Of a stretch of 64,000 bases of DNA, positions 41,155-51,100 are shown in pieces. Source of the DNA: an uncultured Anaerotignum sp. (lineage in GTDB: Bacteria > Bacillota > Clostridia > Lachnospirales > Anaerotignaceae); the NCBI GenBank assembly GCA_910578425.1, contig CAJTQX010000002.1:1-64000 (forward strand), in the 5' to 3' direction. Made by a program: the position numbers and the translations under genes. Each line of letters opens with the position of its first letter. The stretch's first letter is position 1. The notes under the pieces were generated by a model. The model was not told the DNA's origin and searched no databases. It saw only the letters and a list, made by a program, of their open reading frames with translations.

Positions 41155-41604
41155 TCAGACGCCGCGTGCCGCAGCCCTGCTGTTGGAAACAAATTCTTCA
41201 ATAAACATTTCGTTCTCCTTGCTGGCTTCCCTGCGGTATTCCTCCATAGTGATTTCTTTCAGCTTTTCAATGGAAAGGGATTCCTTCTTAGCCTCAAGTA
41301 TTTCTTCCTTTTTCTGTTCCTCTTCCTTCCGGATACGTTCCAGAACAGTATATTCCCGCCGTATGATATGGTTCTGGCGGTTCAGGTAATTCTGGTAATT
41401 GACAGCCTCGACAGGAATGATCCCGCTCAGCTTTTTTGCGTTAAACTCCGCCGCGCAGGCGTCCCGTTCCTGTTCCAGTCCGGCTATTTTATCTTCCTGT
41501 GCCCGTATCCGCCGCAGTATGCCTGCGTGTTCGTTCCGCAGCATTTCCAGTCTGTCATTCTTGTATTTCAATACAGGCTCCAGCTTAAATGAAAACTTTT
41601 TCAA
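41155..41604 (-). CDS. fliJ: Flagellar export chaperone FliJ
   Basis: The 149-residue, almost fully coiled-coil protein begins MKKFSFKLEPVLKYKNDRLE, the FliJ signature. FliJ bridges the FliI ATPase ring and FlhA. It follows fliI by 45 bases. Confidence 0.93.
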   Translation of the reverse strand: MKKFSFKLEPVLKYKNDRLEMLRNEHAGILRRIRAQEDKIAGLEQERDACAAEFNAKKLSGIIPVEAVNYQNYLNRQNHIIRREYTVLERIRKEEEQKKEEILEAKKESLSIEKLKEITMEEYRREASKENEMFIEEFVSNSRAAARGV

Positions 41605-41649
41605 AATTTTTTCCTCCCTTTATGCTCCTCCCCTTCAGGCTGGTGCCGT

Positions 41650-42951
41650 TCAGGAAAGGATATGCTCCAAGGAATGCATCACTTCATCATAATCAAAGCT
41701 TTCGTTAATTCCCTGCTTCAGGAAACCATTCACAAGGTCTATTTTGGAAATCGCGTAATCTACGCTGGGGTTCGTTCCAGCCTTATACGCGCCAATGGAA
41801 ATCAGATCAGAATTTTTTTCATAAACGCTCAGAATATCCCGCAGCTTTGACGCCAGCGCGCGGTGCTCCTTGCTGACAATGGCGTTCATAAGTCTGGAAA
41901 TGCTTGCGTTTACGTCTATGGCAGGGAAATGGTTTGAATTTGCCAGTTTCCTCGTCAGCACGATATGCCCGTCCAAAATACCGCGGACCGTATCGGCGAT
42001 TGGTTCATTTGTATCATCGCCCTCCACCAGAACCGTATAAATTCCGGTGATAGAGCCTTCCTCGAAATTGCCGCTGCGCTCCAGCAGCTTAGGCAGCTCG
42101 GCGTATATAGAAGGCGTATAGCCTCTTGCTATGGGAGGCTCGCCAACGGCAAGCCCGATCTCCCTCTGCGCCATGGAAAAACGCGTCAGGGAGTCCATCA
42201 TCAGCAGGACGTCCTTGCCCTGCCCTTTGAAATACTCCGCAATCGCCGTTGCGACAACGGGGCATTTCGACCGAAGCATTGCGGACTGGTCGCTGGTGGC
42301 AACCACCAATATGGAACGCGCAAGCCCCGCTTCGCCCAAATCGTTGCGGACAAACTCCAAAACCTCTCGTCCACGCTCGCCCACAAGTGCGATTACGTTG
42401 ATATCGGCTTTCACATTTTTTGCAATCATGCCGAGCAGCGTACTTTTGCCAACGCCGCTGCCGGCAAATATTCCGACCCTCTGCCCCTTGCCGATGGAGA
42501 GCGTGCCGTCTATGGCTTTAATGCCAAAGTCCATGCGCTCGCTGATCGGCGGGCGGGAAAGGGGATTGATGTACGGGTTCTCTATGGAAAAGAACTGGTC
42601 CGGCTTAAAACCGGAAAGTCCGTCTATGGGCCTGCCCAGCGCGTCAATGATTCTTCCCTTCAGGAAATCTCCCACAGGTATTCTCAGCTGCTGTCTGGTA
42701 TTGCGGACAAAGTTTCCTGCCGCAAGCCCCGTCATGTTGTCGTAGGGCATGAGCAGGATTCTGTCATTCTTAAAGCCAACGACTTCCGCCAGTGCCTGCC
42801 CGCGGGCATTCTCACTGTAAATATGGCAGATATCGCCAATAGCGGCTTTTCCGCCGGAAGCCTCTATCGTCATTCCTACGATATTCTCTATTTTGCCGAT
42901 GTGACTGATGGTTTCGGCGTTGTAAATCATATCCGGCATATTCCTGAACAT
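41650..42951 (-). CDS. fliI: Flagellum-specific export ATPase FliI
   Basis: The 433-residue F1-type ATPase has Walker A GIFAGSGVGKST, the downstream VALVGERGREVLEF and a Walker B region DVLLMMDSLTRFSMAQ. The start at 42951 (MFRNMPDM) is preceded by GGAGGT seven bases away; a longer frame into the repeat is rejected. It drives export unfolding together with FliH and FliJ. Confidence 0.97.
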   Translation of the reverse strand: MFRNMPDMIYNAETISHIGKIENIVGMTIEASGGKAAIGDICHIYSENARGQALAEVVGFKNDRILLMPYDNMTGLAAGNFVRNTRQQLRIPVGDFLKGRIIDALGRPIDGLSGFKPDQFFSIENPYINPLSRPPISERMDFGIKAIDGTLSIGKGQRVGIFAGSGVGKSTLLGMIAKNVKADINVIALVGERGREVLEFVRNDLGEAGLARSILVVATSDQSAMLRSKCPVVATAIAEYFKGQGKDVLLMMDSLTRFSMAQREIGLAVGEPPIARGYTPSIYAELPKLLERSGNFEEGSITGIYTVLVEGDDTNEPIADTVRGILDGHIVLTRKLANSNHFPAIDVNASISRLMNAIVSKEHRALASKLRDILSVYEKNSDLISIGAYKAGTNPSVDYAISKIDLVNGFLKQGINESFDYDEVMHSLEHILS

Positions 42952-42964
42952 TAAAGGACCTCCG

Positions 42965-43290
42965 CTAAACCTTAAGACCTTGGGGACTCTGTCCCCAACC
43001 CCCCTGTGAACCCTTTGAAAAGGGTTCAATCCTAAACTTTAATGGGCAAAACTGAGTTTTGCCGGTATTCTATATAAAATTTTTCGTCCCAATCCCTCTT
43101 GCGTCGCCGCGGAAGGGTTTGGGAAACGAAGCGTTTCCCAAATTTAATCCGCAGGGCGGGCTTTGCCCGTCCGAGGAAAAGAGCGAGTTTCAATGTTTGC
43201 GACCGCAAACCGCCGGAACGAGTCTCTTTATACCGCCAGTCCCTCAAAAAAGGCTTGAAGGCGAGGCCTGAGCCTTTTTTGAAGCCGAAA
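42965..43290. repeat. Modular palindromic repeat (family 1) between fliH and fliI
   Basis: Contains GGGGACTCTGTCCCC, GAACCCTTTGAAAAGGGTTC, GCAAAACTGAGTTTTGC, GGGAAACGAAGCGTTTCCC, GGGCGGGCTTTGCCCGTCC, CTCAAAAAAGGC...GCCTTTTTTGAAG. It fills the 343-base gap; no gene is seen. Confidence 0.85.
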
Positions 43291-43294
43291 GGCC

Positions 43295-44170
43295 TCACAT
43301 CCCGCTGTTATTCAGTATTTCCTTGATATTTTCCACCTGTGTGGACGCGCTTGCGTCAATGATTTCGTCCGGAAGTTCGATAATGACCGTTCCGGGCTTT
43401 TCATTTTCCATCGCGACAACTTTCAGGTTGGGGGAAAGGCGGGAGATGGCTTTGAGGATATCCAGATCTCCCTGCACCATCAGGTCCGCATCTGTGCGGG
43501 CAATGTAAATCTTTGCCCACTCCCTTGTTTTCAGCCGTTCCGTTGCCGTCACAATCATTCGCTCAATGACGCTCCCGCTGGATTTCAGGCTGACCTGTAT
43601 CACCTTTTCGCCAATGGCAACGGCGATATTTTTCAAATCATGTTTATATTTCTGGAGCATTTCCTCTTTCATCCGGCTGACCTCGTCCACCGTTTCGCGG
43701 ATTTCCTCCAGATAAACCCTGCATTGTGTGTCCATAGTTTCCCTGACGTCCGTCATGCTTTTGGCATGGCCCTCGTCATACCCTTTTTCATAGCCTGCCT
43801 CATAGCCGCTGTCATACGCCTGGCTTTTCAGCCGCTCGGCCTCCTCTCTTGCGCGGGCAAGCATTGCTTCTGCCTCCTCCCGTGCCTGAGAAAGAATTTC
43901 CTCCGCATGGATGCGGGCAAGCGCGTCGCCCATGCCCATGCTTTCCGGTTCCTCCTGCGGTTCTTCTGGCTCTTCCGGAAGGATTTCTTCCGGCTCCTCC
44001 GGTTCTTCCAGCGCAGCTTCTTCCAGTTCCTCCGTGATGGGCTCCTCCGGCTCAGGCACAATTTCCTCCTCCGGCTGCGTTTTTTTCGCTTCCTCCAGAT
44101 ATTCGTTGAAACTGTACTTCTCCACTTGCTTTTTATGGTAGAACTTCAGAAGATTAGGCAATAATATCAC
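43295..44170 (-). CDS. fliH: Flagellar export regulator FliH
   Basis: The 291-residue protein has an acidic Glu/Pro-rich N-terminal stretch (about 33-78), a long Ala/Glu coiled coil, the glycine-zipper-like segment YDSGYEAGYEKGYDEGHAKS, and a C-terminal FliH/YscL domain (VAIGEKVIQVSLKSSGSVIE, ASTQVENIKEILNNSGM). FliH controls FliI. The GTG start at 44170 overlaps the fliG 3' end by 17 bases. Confidence 0.92.
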   Translation of the reverse strand: MILLPNLLKFYHKKQVEKYSFNEYLEEAKKTQPEEEIVPEPEEPITEELEEAALEEPEEPEEILPEEPEEPQEEPESMGMGDALARIHAEEILSQAREEAEAMLARAREEAERLKSQAYDSGYEAGYEKGYDEGHAKSMTDVRETMDTQCRVYLEEIRETVDEVSRMKEEMLQKYKHDLKNIAVAIGEKVIQVSLKSSGSVIERMIVTATERLKTREWAKIYIARTDADLMVQGDLDILKAISRLSPNLKVVAMENEKPGTVIIELPDEIIDASASTQVENIKEILNNSGM

Positions 44171-45164
44171 CCTTTCCGCCCTTCATGATAACGACTTCGC
44201 CGCGGTCTTCAAGGGTTCTGATAATCTGTACAATCCTCTGCTGTGCTTCTTCAACATCCTGCAGCCTTACGTTGACTGTAATCTCAAGGTCAGACTTGAT
44301 ATTTTCAGCCATACGCGAGGATACGTTTGCGAAGATAACATTCGCAACCTCTGCCGTAGTGCCTTTGAGCGCAAGCACAAGGTCTTTCTGGTCGCAGTCG
44401 CGCAGGAAACGCTGGATAGAACGCGCGTCCATAGTGAGGATATCCTCGAACACGAACATTTTCTTGCGGATCTCGGCGGAGAGTTCTTCGTCCTCTCTGT
44501 TGAGGCCCTCGAAAATGGATTTCTCGTTGCTTCTGTCCATGTTGTTCATTACTTCCGCGATATAATCTACGCCGCCCACGTGTGTAAAGTCCGTCGTAAG
44601 TATCGTGGAAAATTTTTTCTGCATTTCCGCCTCCACCAGCTTGATGGCTTCGGGGGACGCGCTGTCCATTTTTGCAATGTTTGTAACAACACGCAGCTTC
44701 ATTTCATCCGGCAGCATAACGATAACGTCTGCCGCCTGCGTAGGCTCCACATAGGAGAGCACCAGCGCGATGGTCTGCGGGCGTTCATGCTGCAGTATCG
44801 AAAAGAGGTTTTTGCTGTTTGTCTTGCTGAGGAAGGCAAACGGCATAACTTTCAGCGACTTGGATACCTTCTGGAGCAGCGTATTCGCCGTTTCCTCGCC
44901 AAAGGCCTTCTCCAGAACCGTTCTTGCGTATTCGATGCCGCCGTCCGTCACAACCTTCTGTGTCAGACACTCTTTATAAAATTCATCCAGTACGGTTTCC
45001 GTTGTTTCCGCCTCGATATGCCCAAGGCGGGCGATCTCGACGGTGAGCCGCTCGAGATCCTCCTGTCCCAAGTGCTTGTATAGCTTTGACGCCTTATCTA
45101 CGCCAAGCGAAACGATAACGGCTGCCGCCTTCTGTTCCTGTGATAATTTATCTGCTTCAGCCAT
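44154..45164 (-). CDS. fliG: Flagellar motor switch protein FliG
   Basis: The 336-residue rotor protein has the N-terminal QKAAAVIVSLGVDKASKLYK, middle EHERPQTIALVLSYVEPTQA-like segment, and the C-terminal domain MFVFEDILTMDARSIQRFL that faces the stator. The start overlaps the fliF stop by 8 bases. Confidence 0.96.
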   Translation of the reverse strand: MAEADKLSQEQKAAAVIVSLGVDKASKLYKHLGQEDLERLTVEIARLGHIEAETTETVLDEFYKECLTQKVVTDGGIEYARTVLEKAFGEETANTLLQKVSKSLKVMPFAFLSKTNSKNLFSILQHERPQTIALVLSYVEPTQAADVIVMLPDEMKLRVVTNIAKMDSASPEAIKLVEAEMQKKFSTILTTDFTHVGGVDYIAEVMNNMDRSNEKSIFEGLNREDEELSAEIRKKMFVFEDILTMDARSIQRFLRDCDQKDLVLALKGTTAEVANVIFANVSSRMAENIKSDLEITVNVRLQDVEEAQQRIVQIIRTLEDRGEVVIMKGGKGDIIA

Positions 45165-46806
45165 CTGATTCGCCTCCTCTGAGCCAACGCTTCAAAAGCT
45201 GTGCTGCAATTTCGGGGTTTTCCTCCGAAAATTCGCGTATCTTGTTCTTCAGTTCCAAACTGCGCTCGTTCTGCAGGTTGAGCAGATCGTCCGTCATGCC
45301 GCTGGTATCCGTATCGGCCGCCGGAACAGCTCCCAGTGCCGCCTGGCTGTATTCTTCCATTGCCGCTGCCGCAGCCGCCTCTGCTGCCGCCGCCGCTTCG
45401 GCTTCTTCCTCCAGCCTGCGTTTTTTCCTCCTGCGCCGTACAAGCAATACGATTACCAGTATCAACAGCAGCAGGACTGCCGCTGCGATCGCCGCAAGGA
45501 TAAGCAGCTGTGTCTGTGTAAACGTCGAGAAGATGCCCGCAGGACTTACCGGTTCTTCCACAGGTTCTGTATAGAACGGCGCGTTCAGCACTTCGACCCT
45601 TTCATTCTGTAATGTCGGGTCTATGCCAGCCGCCCTTGCGACAAGGGAAATCAGTTCTTCCCTGTCCAGACTGCCCAGCGTATTGCCGTCAATGATAACA
45701 GCTACGCTCAGGTCGCGCAGATCGCCCGCCGTAATCTCCGTCTGTTCCTTCAGTTGGTCGACAAGGTAATTGATGTCGCCATCCGCGCCGACAAAGCTCT
45801 CCGTACCATCGGATGTAATACGGGTATATATCGGTATATCAGAATTTGTTTCTGTCCCGGGCACGCCGCCCTCAACCGGATTTTCGCGGTTGATCTCCCA
45901 GCCCGCCTGCTCTCTGGAAATAACGCCTGTGTTGCGTTCCGGATCTTCCGCGGAATAGTTGATAAGTTCGCGCAGCTTTTTGTTAATATCAATATCGGCC
46001 TTTACGGATACTTCGTAATGCCCTTCGCCGTAAATCGGCAGCAGCACGTTGGAAACAGACTGCCTGATGCGGTTCTCCATATCCCGCTCGAGCGAATTTT
46101 TCAGCTTGCTCGCCAGTGTCTGCGCCTCGGTTTCATCTTCTCCGCTCACTTCCAGTCCGTTGCAGAGTACAACAACATTTTCAAATGTTACATCAGGAAT
46201 GCTCTTGGACACCAGCTGCTGTATCGCCTTGACTGTCTTGGCAGGAATTGTTTCCCCGTCCTTCGTCAGAACGGTAACGGACGCGGTGGCATCCGTCTTA
46301 TCCTCATTGTTCAGTACATAGCGGTTATCCTCGCCCAGTGCGATAATGACCTTCGCATCTTTGATATTGGGGAAAAGCGAAATTGTCGCGCCAATTTTAT
46401 TCTGCAAATCCACAAGCTCATAGTGCGCTTTCTCCGATTCCGTCGTCGTCAGGCTGACCTTCTCCGAATATGCGCTGTATGTAAACCCGCTTTTGGGATA
46501 CCCCTCATAAACAAGCTGGGCTTTCAAAAGCTCCTCCTGCGCCGCCGGAACGAGTATCGTTCCATCGTTCTGATATTTATAATCTACCGCATCCTCCTGG
46601 AGCTTTCCCATGATTTCGCTGGCTTCTTCATTCGACAGCCCGCTGAACAGCACCTCATAGGGCCTTGTATTCAGCCAGACAGCCAAACCGACGGAAACCA
46701 GAATCACAAGGACAAGCGCGCCGATAATCAGCTTTTTCGTCCTGCTGCTCAGAGCGGAGGCCTTTTCTTTTACATTCTGCCAGATATTTAATAGACGCTC
46801 TTTCAC
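45157..46806 (-). CDS. fliF: Flagellar MS-ring protein FliF
   Basis: The 549-residue protein has two membrane helices, one near residues 28-45 (LIIGALVLVILVSVGLAVW) and one near 430-450 (LLILAAIAAAVLLLLILVIV). Between them lie the ring-building motifs YEVLFSGLSNEEASEIMGKL and ISLFPNIKDAKVIIAL. The C-terminal tail that binds FliG is present (FSEENPEIAAQLLKRWLRG). GTG start after GAGGGA. Confidence 0.96.
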   Translation of the reverse strand: MKERLLNIWQNVKEKASALSSRTKKLIIGALVLVILVSVGLAVWLNTRPYEVLFSGLSNEEASEIMGKLQEDAVDYKYQNDGTILVPAAQEELLKAQLVYEGYPKSGFTYSAYSEKVSLTTTESEKAHYELVDLQNKIGATISLFPNIKDAKVIIALGEDNRYVLNNEDKTDATASVTVLTKDGETIPAKTVKAIQQLVSKSIPDVTFENVVVLCNGLEVSGEDETEAQTLASKLKNSLERDMENRIRQSVSNVLLPIYGEGHYEVSVKADIDINKKLRELINYSAEDPERNTGVISREQAGWEINRENPVEGGVPGTETNSDIPIYTRITSDGTESFVGADGDINYLVDQLKEQTEITAGDLRDLSVAVIIDGNTLGSLDREELISLVARAAGIDPTLQNERVEVLNAPFYTEPVEEPVSPAGIFSTFTQTQLLILAAIAAAVLLLLILVIVLLVRRRRKKRRLEEEAEAAAAAEAAAAAAMEEYSQAALGAVPAADTDTSGMTDDLLNLQNERSLELKNKIREFSEENPEIAAQLLKRWLRGGESDG

Positions 46807-46903
46807 GTTCCATCCCTCTTACTCTCTTGTAGTCTTGCGCTCCCGCGCCGCAGGCCCCCCGCCGACAAAAAAACCTCCGCCGGACGTCTGCAAAAATAAG
46901 AAA

Positions 46904-47212
46904 TTAAATGTTCATTCTCATCAGCTCATTATAGGTATCCAAAGCTCTGTTGCGCAGTGTGACCAAAAAATCCACGGAGGTTTGCGCCTTTGTGGATGCG
47001 ATCGTCAGCGCGTGGGGATCTTCCAGCTGACCGGTTGCAAAAAGGTATTCCTTTTCGGAATAGTCCTGATCTGTCCGCCGCACTTCGTCCACCGCGTTTA
47101 GGAAAATATCGCGGAATACGCTGCCGCCGTCCACTTTCGGCACTACAGGATTAAAAAATGTATTTTTATTTTTCTCAACCGCACTCAGGGCGGTCATAGG
47201 TTCAATGAACAT
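46904..47212 (-). CDS. fliE: Flagellar hook-basal body protein FliE
   Basis: The 102-residue protein contains VFRDIFLNAVDEVRRTDQDY and the C-terminal MVTLRNRALDTYNELMRM-like helix. The start at 47212 (MFIEPMTAL) has GGAGGGG six bases upstream. FliE connects the MS ring to the rod. A 432-base GC-rich repeat gap separates it from flgC. Confidence 0.93.
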   Translation of the reverse strand: MFIEPMTALSAVEKNKNTFFNPVVPKVDGGSVFRDIFLNAVDEVRRTDQDYSEKEYLFATGQLEDPHALTIASTKAQTSVDFLVTLRNRALDTYNELMRMNI

Positions 47213-47328
47213 CTGAAACCCCTCCATATTATTCTCAAAATTATATCACTCGTTTTCCGAATCATCGAAAAAACAGTCGGTCCGGTTTGTACTTTGCGCT
47301 TTTTTCTGTACCAGTCTTATCAGATTCG

Positions 47329-47645
47329 CCGGATTGCTCCGCGCTTCTGCGCTCCCGCAATCCTCGCCCCCGTTCGCAGCTCAGGCTGACCGCCTTCCCT
47401 GCTCACGTGTTCGCCCGTCCAATGTCCGTATGCCCTCCCGCTTTCCCGCGTCGGTCATCCGTCCGCTGTTCGGGGCCGCAGGTCTTTCAAAATAAGCCGG
47501 ATTGCTCCGCGCTTCCGCGCTCCCGCAATCCTCGCCCCCGTTCGCAGCTCAGGCTGAGCGCCTTCCCTGCTCACGTGTTCGCCCGTCCAATGTCCGTATG
47601 CCCTCCCGCTTTCCTGCGTCGGTCATCCGTCCGCTGTACGGGGCT
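47329..47645. repeat. GC-rich direct repeat pair, 168-bp period, between flgC and fliE
   Basis: Copies begin at 47329 and 47497 (CCGGATTGCTCCGCGCTTC) and run about 150 bases with very few differences. They contain TCCGCGCTTCYGCGCTCCCGC-type symmetry and GGGGC ends. Unlike family 1, no GCAAAAC-type palindrome is present. No gene is recognised in 47213-47644. Confidence 0.88.
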
Positions 47646-48094
47646 TATTTCCCGATCTCCAAAGCCCTTCCAGCCATTGTCTTAAAAATATTGAAGGCTG
47701 TAAGAGATGCATCATACGCGCGGCTTGCCGCCATACTGTCTATCGTTTCTTTCAGGATATCTACATTGGGACGCTCCACATAGCCATCCGCGTTTGCATC
47801 GGGATGTGTCGGGTCATAAACCATTTCAAACGGTCTCTCGTCTTCCACGATTTCCGCCACCTTCACGCCGCCGCCATACAGATACTGCTGTTTATTTTTT
47901 TCCCGCAGCAGATACTTATGAAAGCTCGCATTCTGGTTCGTTGGTTCAAATACCACCATTTTCCGGCGGTAAGGACCGCCGCCTTCCGTTCTGGTTGTAT
48001 CCGCGTTTGTTATATTTTCGGAAGCAACGTCCATGCGCAGCCACTGAGCCGTCATGCCGGACGCGCAGATATCCATGCCATTCAAAAAACCCAT
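47645..48094 (-). CDS. flgC: Flagellar basal-body rod protein FlgC
   Basis: The 149-residue rod protein has the motif MDVASENITNADTTRTEGGG and the C-terminal helix RPNVDILKETIDSMAASRAY. AAGGAGG precedes the ATG. Second gene of the operon, 43 bases after flgB. Confidence 0.95.
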   Translation of the reverse strand: MGFLNGMDICASGMTAQWLRMDVASENITNADTTRTEGGGPYRRKMVVFEPTNQNASFHKYLLREKNKQQYLYGGGVKVAEIVEDERPFEMVYDPTHPDANADGYVERPNVDILKETIDSMAASRAYDASLTAFNIFKTMAGRALEIGK

Positions 48095-48137
48095 CTTCCA
48101 TTCCTCCTTAAATCAATGCCGGTATTCAGACGGGACG

Positions 48138-48521
48138 TTACTGCCCTTTGATTGCCGTGCGGAGGCGCATATAATCATCGCTGATCGCCCTCGTTGCATA
48201 TTCATACTGGATACCGCTCTTTGCAAGCTCCGTCTGCTCCGCGACAAGGTCTACATTACTGTTGTCCATTTTATTGACCTCATCATACGTTGTATGCACA
48301 CGGGGAGAAACCTCCGATATGCGCTGCCTGATTCTGCGCGCATTCGGTTCACGCAGCTGCCCGATATGCTGGCGCATTTCTTCCTCGAATGTAACGTAAC
48401 TGCTTTTGAAATTCGGCGTTTCGCTGTTTGTAACATTGTTCGCTGAGACTATCTGCTTCTTCCAGAGATAGTCAATGGATTTTTCCATCAGGAACATGGA
48501 ATTGCTTGAAAAGATACTCAT
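48138..48521 (-). CDS. flgB: Flagellar basal-body rod protein FlgB
   Basis: The 127-residue rod protein has QIVSANNVTNSETPNFKSSY and the C-terminal NSNVDLVAEQTELAKSGIQY. It is the first gene of the 28.6-kb motility operon. A sigma-A promoter lies 117 bases upstream. Confidence 0.95.
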   Translation of the reverse strand: MSIFSSNSMFLMEKSIDYLWKKQIVSANNVTNSETPNFKSSYVTFEEEMRQHIGQLREPNARRIRQRISEVSPRVHTTYDEVNKMDNSNVDLVAEQTELAKSGIQYEYATRAISDDYMRLRTAIKGQ

Positions 48522-48637
48522 CGTCCTGCCCCCTGCCTTTCTGTATCATATGCTGTCCTATTCATAATGTGTGCGCAGATTACGGTCAACCTGCAAGCAG
48601 ACATATTCCGACACCCTATTTCCAGCGTATATGTAAA

Positions 48638-48666
48638 ATACTATACGATTTTTTGCAAATTGTCAA
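48638..48666 (-). promoter_or_regulatory. Sigma-A promoter of the flagellar/chemotaxis operon
   Basis: On the minus strand TTGACA (48666-48661), 17 bases and TAGTAT (48643-48638). The leader to flgB is about 110 bases. This is the only strong promoter seen for the whole run of motility genes. Confidence 0.82.
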
Positions 48667-49036
48667 CAAAAATGAGAGTTTCTGCCGTATTTTAATCATT
48701 CTCAAATTCTTTTGTCGAACGCGCTTTATTTTCCTCTTTTCCCCTTCAGAAAACACAAGATATGCTATTTTATACTTCTTTATTCATGCATATTGTGCAT
48801 AAGATTCTGCACTTTACGGACAGATTTTACGGAATGTATCAAATTTTGCGCAATTTTCTGGTAAAAATTGCATTTTTCCATATTTTCATTTGTGTTTCTG
48901 TTTCTATTTGTCAAAACCTCTAGCTTTTTTGGACAGCTTATGGTAATATAATATTTAAGCTGTTCCACGCAGGCGGACACAGCAGCGCGGGACGCACCGC
49001 ATCCCTGAACCTGGCCAAAAAATTTTTCAGAAACAC

Positions 49037-49063
49037 TAATAATTATACTTTTCTGGTCGATAT
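49037..49063 (+). promoter_or_regulatory. Sigma-D (FliA)-like promoter for the chemoreceptor gene
   Basis: TAAT, 15 bases and GTCGATAT closely match the sigma-28 consensus TAAA-N15-GCCGATAA. It lies about 105 bases before the MCP start. The rest of the 48522-49168 region is AT-rich, holds both divergent promoters, and shows no gene. Confidence 0.6.
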
Positions 49064-49168
49064 AATCAGGGATTAGTTTCACCGGGCGGGGGTGGTCTGT
49101 CCTTTTCCGCCTCATACACAAATATATGTCACAACTTAATGTTAAAAGACCTAAGGGGGAACGCAATT

Positions 49169-51007
49169 ATGTTTAGAAAAATGAAACTCAAGAAAAAGCT
49201 GATTATTTCGTTCTTTCTGATTGCGGCGATTACGAGTATCTCCAGTGTTCTCGGCGCAGTCATAGCGAAAGACATCACAACGAAGTATTCCGCGGCAATG
49301 GAAAACTACGGCTTCGCGCAGGGCGACATTGGCATGGCCCTGGTGAATATTTCAGAAGCAAACACAGCTTTGAGCAATGCGGCTGCCCTGCTTGATGCAA
49401 ACTCCAGACAGGAACAGATTTCCGCATACAACGAATGCATGAAAACTGTGGATACCTACATACCCGCTATTCAGGCAAGCCTTTCCACAGACGAAGGCAA
49501 GGCAATGTTCAGCAATACCGATACAAAATTCAAAGCGTATACGGCACAGGCACAGACCATCATCAACAAAATCAACGCAATCACCACCGAAGAGGAACGC
49601 AACGCGCTGATGTATGAGATTGAAAACAGCCTGCTCCCCGCTTATCAGGATTTTTCCGCATCGGCACAGGACCTTATGACGCTCAAGGATTCCCAGGGGA
49701 ACGCGCTTAACGCAAGCCTTTCCAGAAGCATGATGATCAGCCTTGTAATCATTGTTGCTTTGATCATTGTCGGCATTCTGCTTTCTATCTTCCTTGGCAC
49801 AGGCATTGCGAACAGCATCGCAGTTCCCATTAAGGAATGTGTGGAACGTCTGAATCTGTTCAAACAGGGCGATGTGCATTCCCCCTGCCCTACAGTAAAG
49901 AGTGAGGACGAAGTGCGCGACCTTGTGAATACGACGGAATCTATTCTCCTTCACCTGAGAAACGTTTTTGATGACCAGTCCGTTATCTTTGGCGAGATGG
50001 CAAAGGGCAACTTTGACGTCAAATCCTCTGTCCGCCATCTTTATGTCGGCGACCTTGCTCCTCTGCTGGAATCCATGAAGGGCATGAAGGACAACATCAG
50101 CAACGCGATGCTTCAGATTCATGAAAGCTCCGATCAGGTAGCAAGCGGTTCCGATCAGGTAGCGACAGGCTCCCAGGCACTGAGCCAGGGCGCGACAGAA
50201 CAGGCAAGCTCCGTAGAAGAACTTGCGGCAACCATCAATGAAATCTCTACAAGGGTCAACGAAAACGCGAAGAGCGCGAACGACGCTATGGAGCGCGCGC
50301 GTTCCGTAGGCAGCGATCTGGAAAACAGCAATCAGCAGATGAGCGCGCTGATCGAAGCTATGGGCGATATTACTTCCAGCTCCAATGAAATCGGCAAAAT
50401 TATCAAGACGATTGAAGATATTGCATTCCAGACCAATATTCTTGCACTGAACGCGGCTGTTGAGGCAGCGCGTGCCGGCACGGCAGGCAAGGGCTTTGCT
50501 GTTGTAGCTGATGAAGTACGCAACCTTGCGGCTAAGAGCGCGGAGGCTTCCAAGAATACGGCCGCGCTGATTGAAACATCTATCCGCGCGGTAGAAAACG
50601 GCGCATCCATCGCTTCCGCTACGGCAGAATCCCTTCGGGTTTCCGTTGCGGGCGCAGGGGAAATTGTTACGCTGGTTGAAAAAATCAATGATGCTTCTTC
50701 CGAGCAGGCAAGCTCCATTGCACAGGTTTCCATCGGTATTGACCAGATTTCCTCTGTTGTACAGACGAACTCCGCAACGGCTGAGCAGAGTGCAGCCGCC
50801 AGCGAGGAGCTTTCCGGTCAGTCCAACATCCTCAAGAACCTGGTTGCAAAATTCAAACTCAGCTCCAATGTTTCCTCCGGTTCTTACTCCGCTCCGGCTC
50901 CCAGCTATTCCGAGCCTGCGGTAAGCACTGCGCCTGAGGCAAGCTATGACGATTATGACTACAACGATTTCAATTCTTCGACTGTATCCTACGGCGATAA
51001 GTATTGA
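49169..51007 (+). CDS. Methyl-accepting chemotaxis protein
   Basis: The 612-residue receptor has an N-terminal membrane helix ([19 protein letters not shown]), an extracellular four-helix-bundle region (to about 185), a second helix ([20 protein letters not shown]), a HAMP region ([20 protein letters not shown]) and the signalling domain with the hairpin tip [20 protein letters not shown] and [20 protein letters not shown]. The Ser/Tyr/Pro-rich C-terminus has no CheR-tethering pentapeptide. The ligand cannot be told. Divergent to the motility operon. Confidence 0.96.
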   Translation: MFRKMKLKKKLIISFFLIAAITSISSVLGAVIAKDITTKYSAAMENYGFAQGDIGMALVNISEANTALSNAAALLDANSRQEQISAYNECMKTVDTYIPAIQASLSTDEGKAMFSNTDTKFKAYTAQAQTIINKINAITTEEERNALMYEIENSLLPAYQDFSASAQDLMTLKDSQGNALNASLSRSMMISLVIIVALIIVGILLSIFLGTGIANSIAVPIKECVERLNLFKQGDVHSPCPTVKSEDEVRDLVNTTESILLHLRNVFDDQSVIFGEMAKGNFDVKSSVRHLYVGDLAPLLESMKGMKDNISNAMLQIHESSDQVASGSDQVATGSQALSQGATEQASSVEELAATINEISTRVNENAKSANDAMERARSVGSDLENSNQQMSALIEAMGDITSSSNEIGKIIKTIEDIAFQTNILALNAAVEAARAGTAGKGFAVVADEVRNLAAKSAEASKNTAALIETSIRAVENGASIASATAESLRVSVAGAGEIVTLVEKINDASSEQASSIAQVSIGIDQISSVVQTNSATAEQSAAASEELSGQSNILKNLVAKFKLSSNVSSGSYSAPAPSYSEPAVSTAPEASYDDYDYNDFNSSTVSYGDKY

Positions 51008-51035
51008 TATCTTTACAACAAAAAACGAACATGCA

Positions 51036-51068
51036 AAAACCGGAGAGGAAACTCTCCGGTTTTTCTTT
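51036..51068 (+). terminator. Rho-independent terminator of the MCP gene
   Basis: AAAACCGGAGAG, GAAA loop, CTCTCCGGTTTT then TTCTTT: a perfect 12-bp stem 29 bases after the stop. Confidence 0.92.
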
Positions 51069-51100
51069 AACAGGGGCAGGATTTTGACTGGCGGAATGTT

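Noticed and set aside
47287..47783. Frames of 132 and 93 codons in the GC-rich repeats by flgC
   Set aside because: Repeat-driven open frames running into flgC antisense, with no SD.
48961..49120. Possible c-di-GMP-I riboswitch (CACGCAGG...GGGACGCACCGC)
   Set aside because: The first stem is too short and the GGTAGC/GGGTTACC receptor region is missing; the match is only to a few bases.
48780..49166. 128-codon minus-strand frame upstream of the MCP gene
   Set aside because: It overlaps both divergent promoter regions, has no SD and no recognisable domain.
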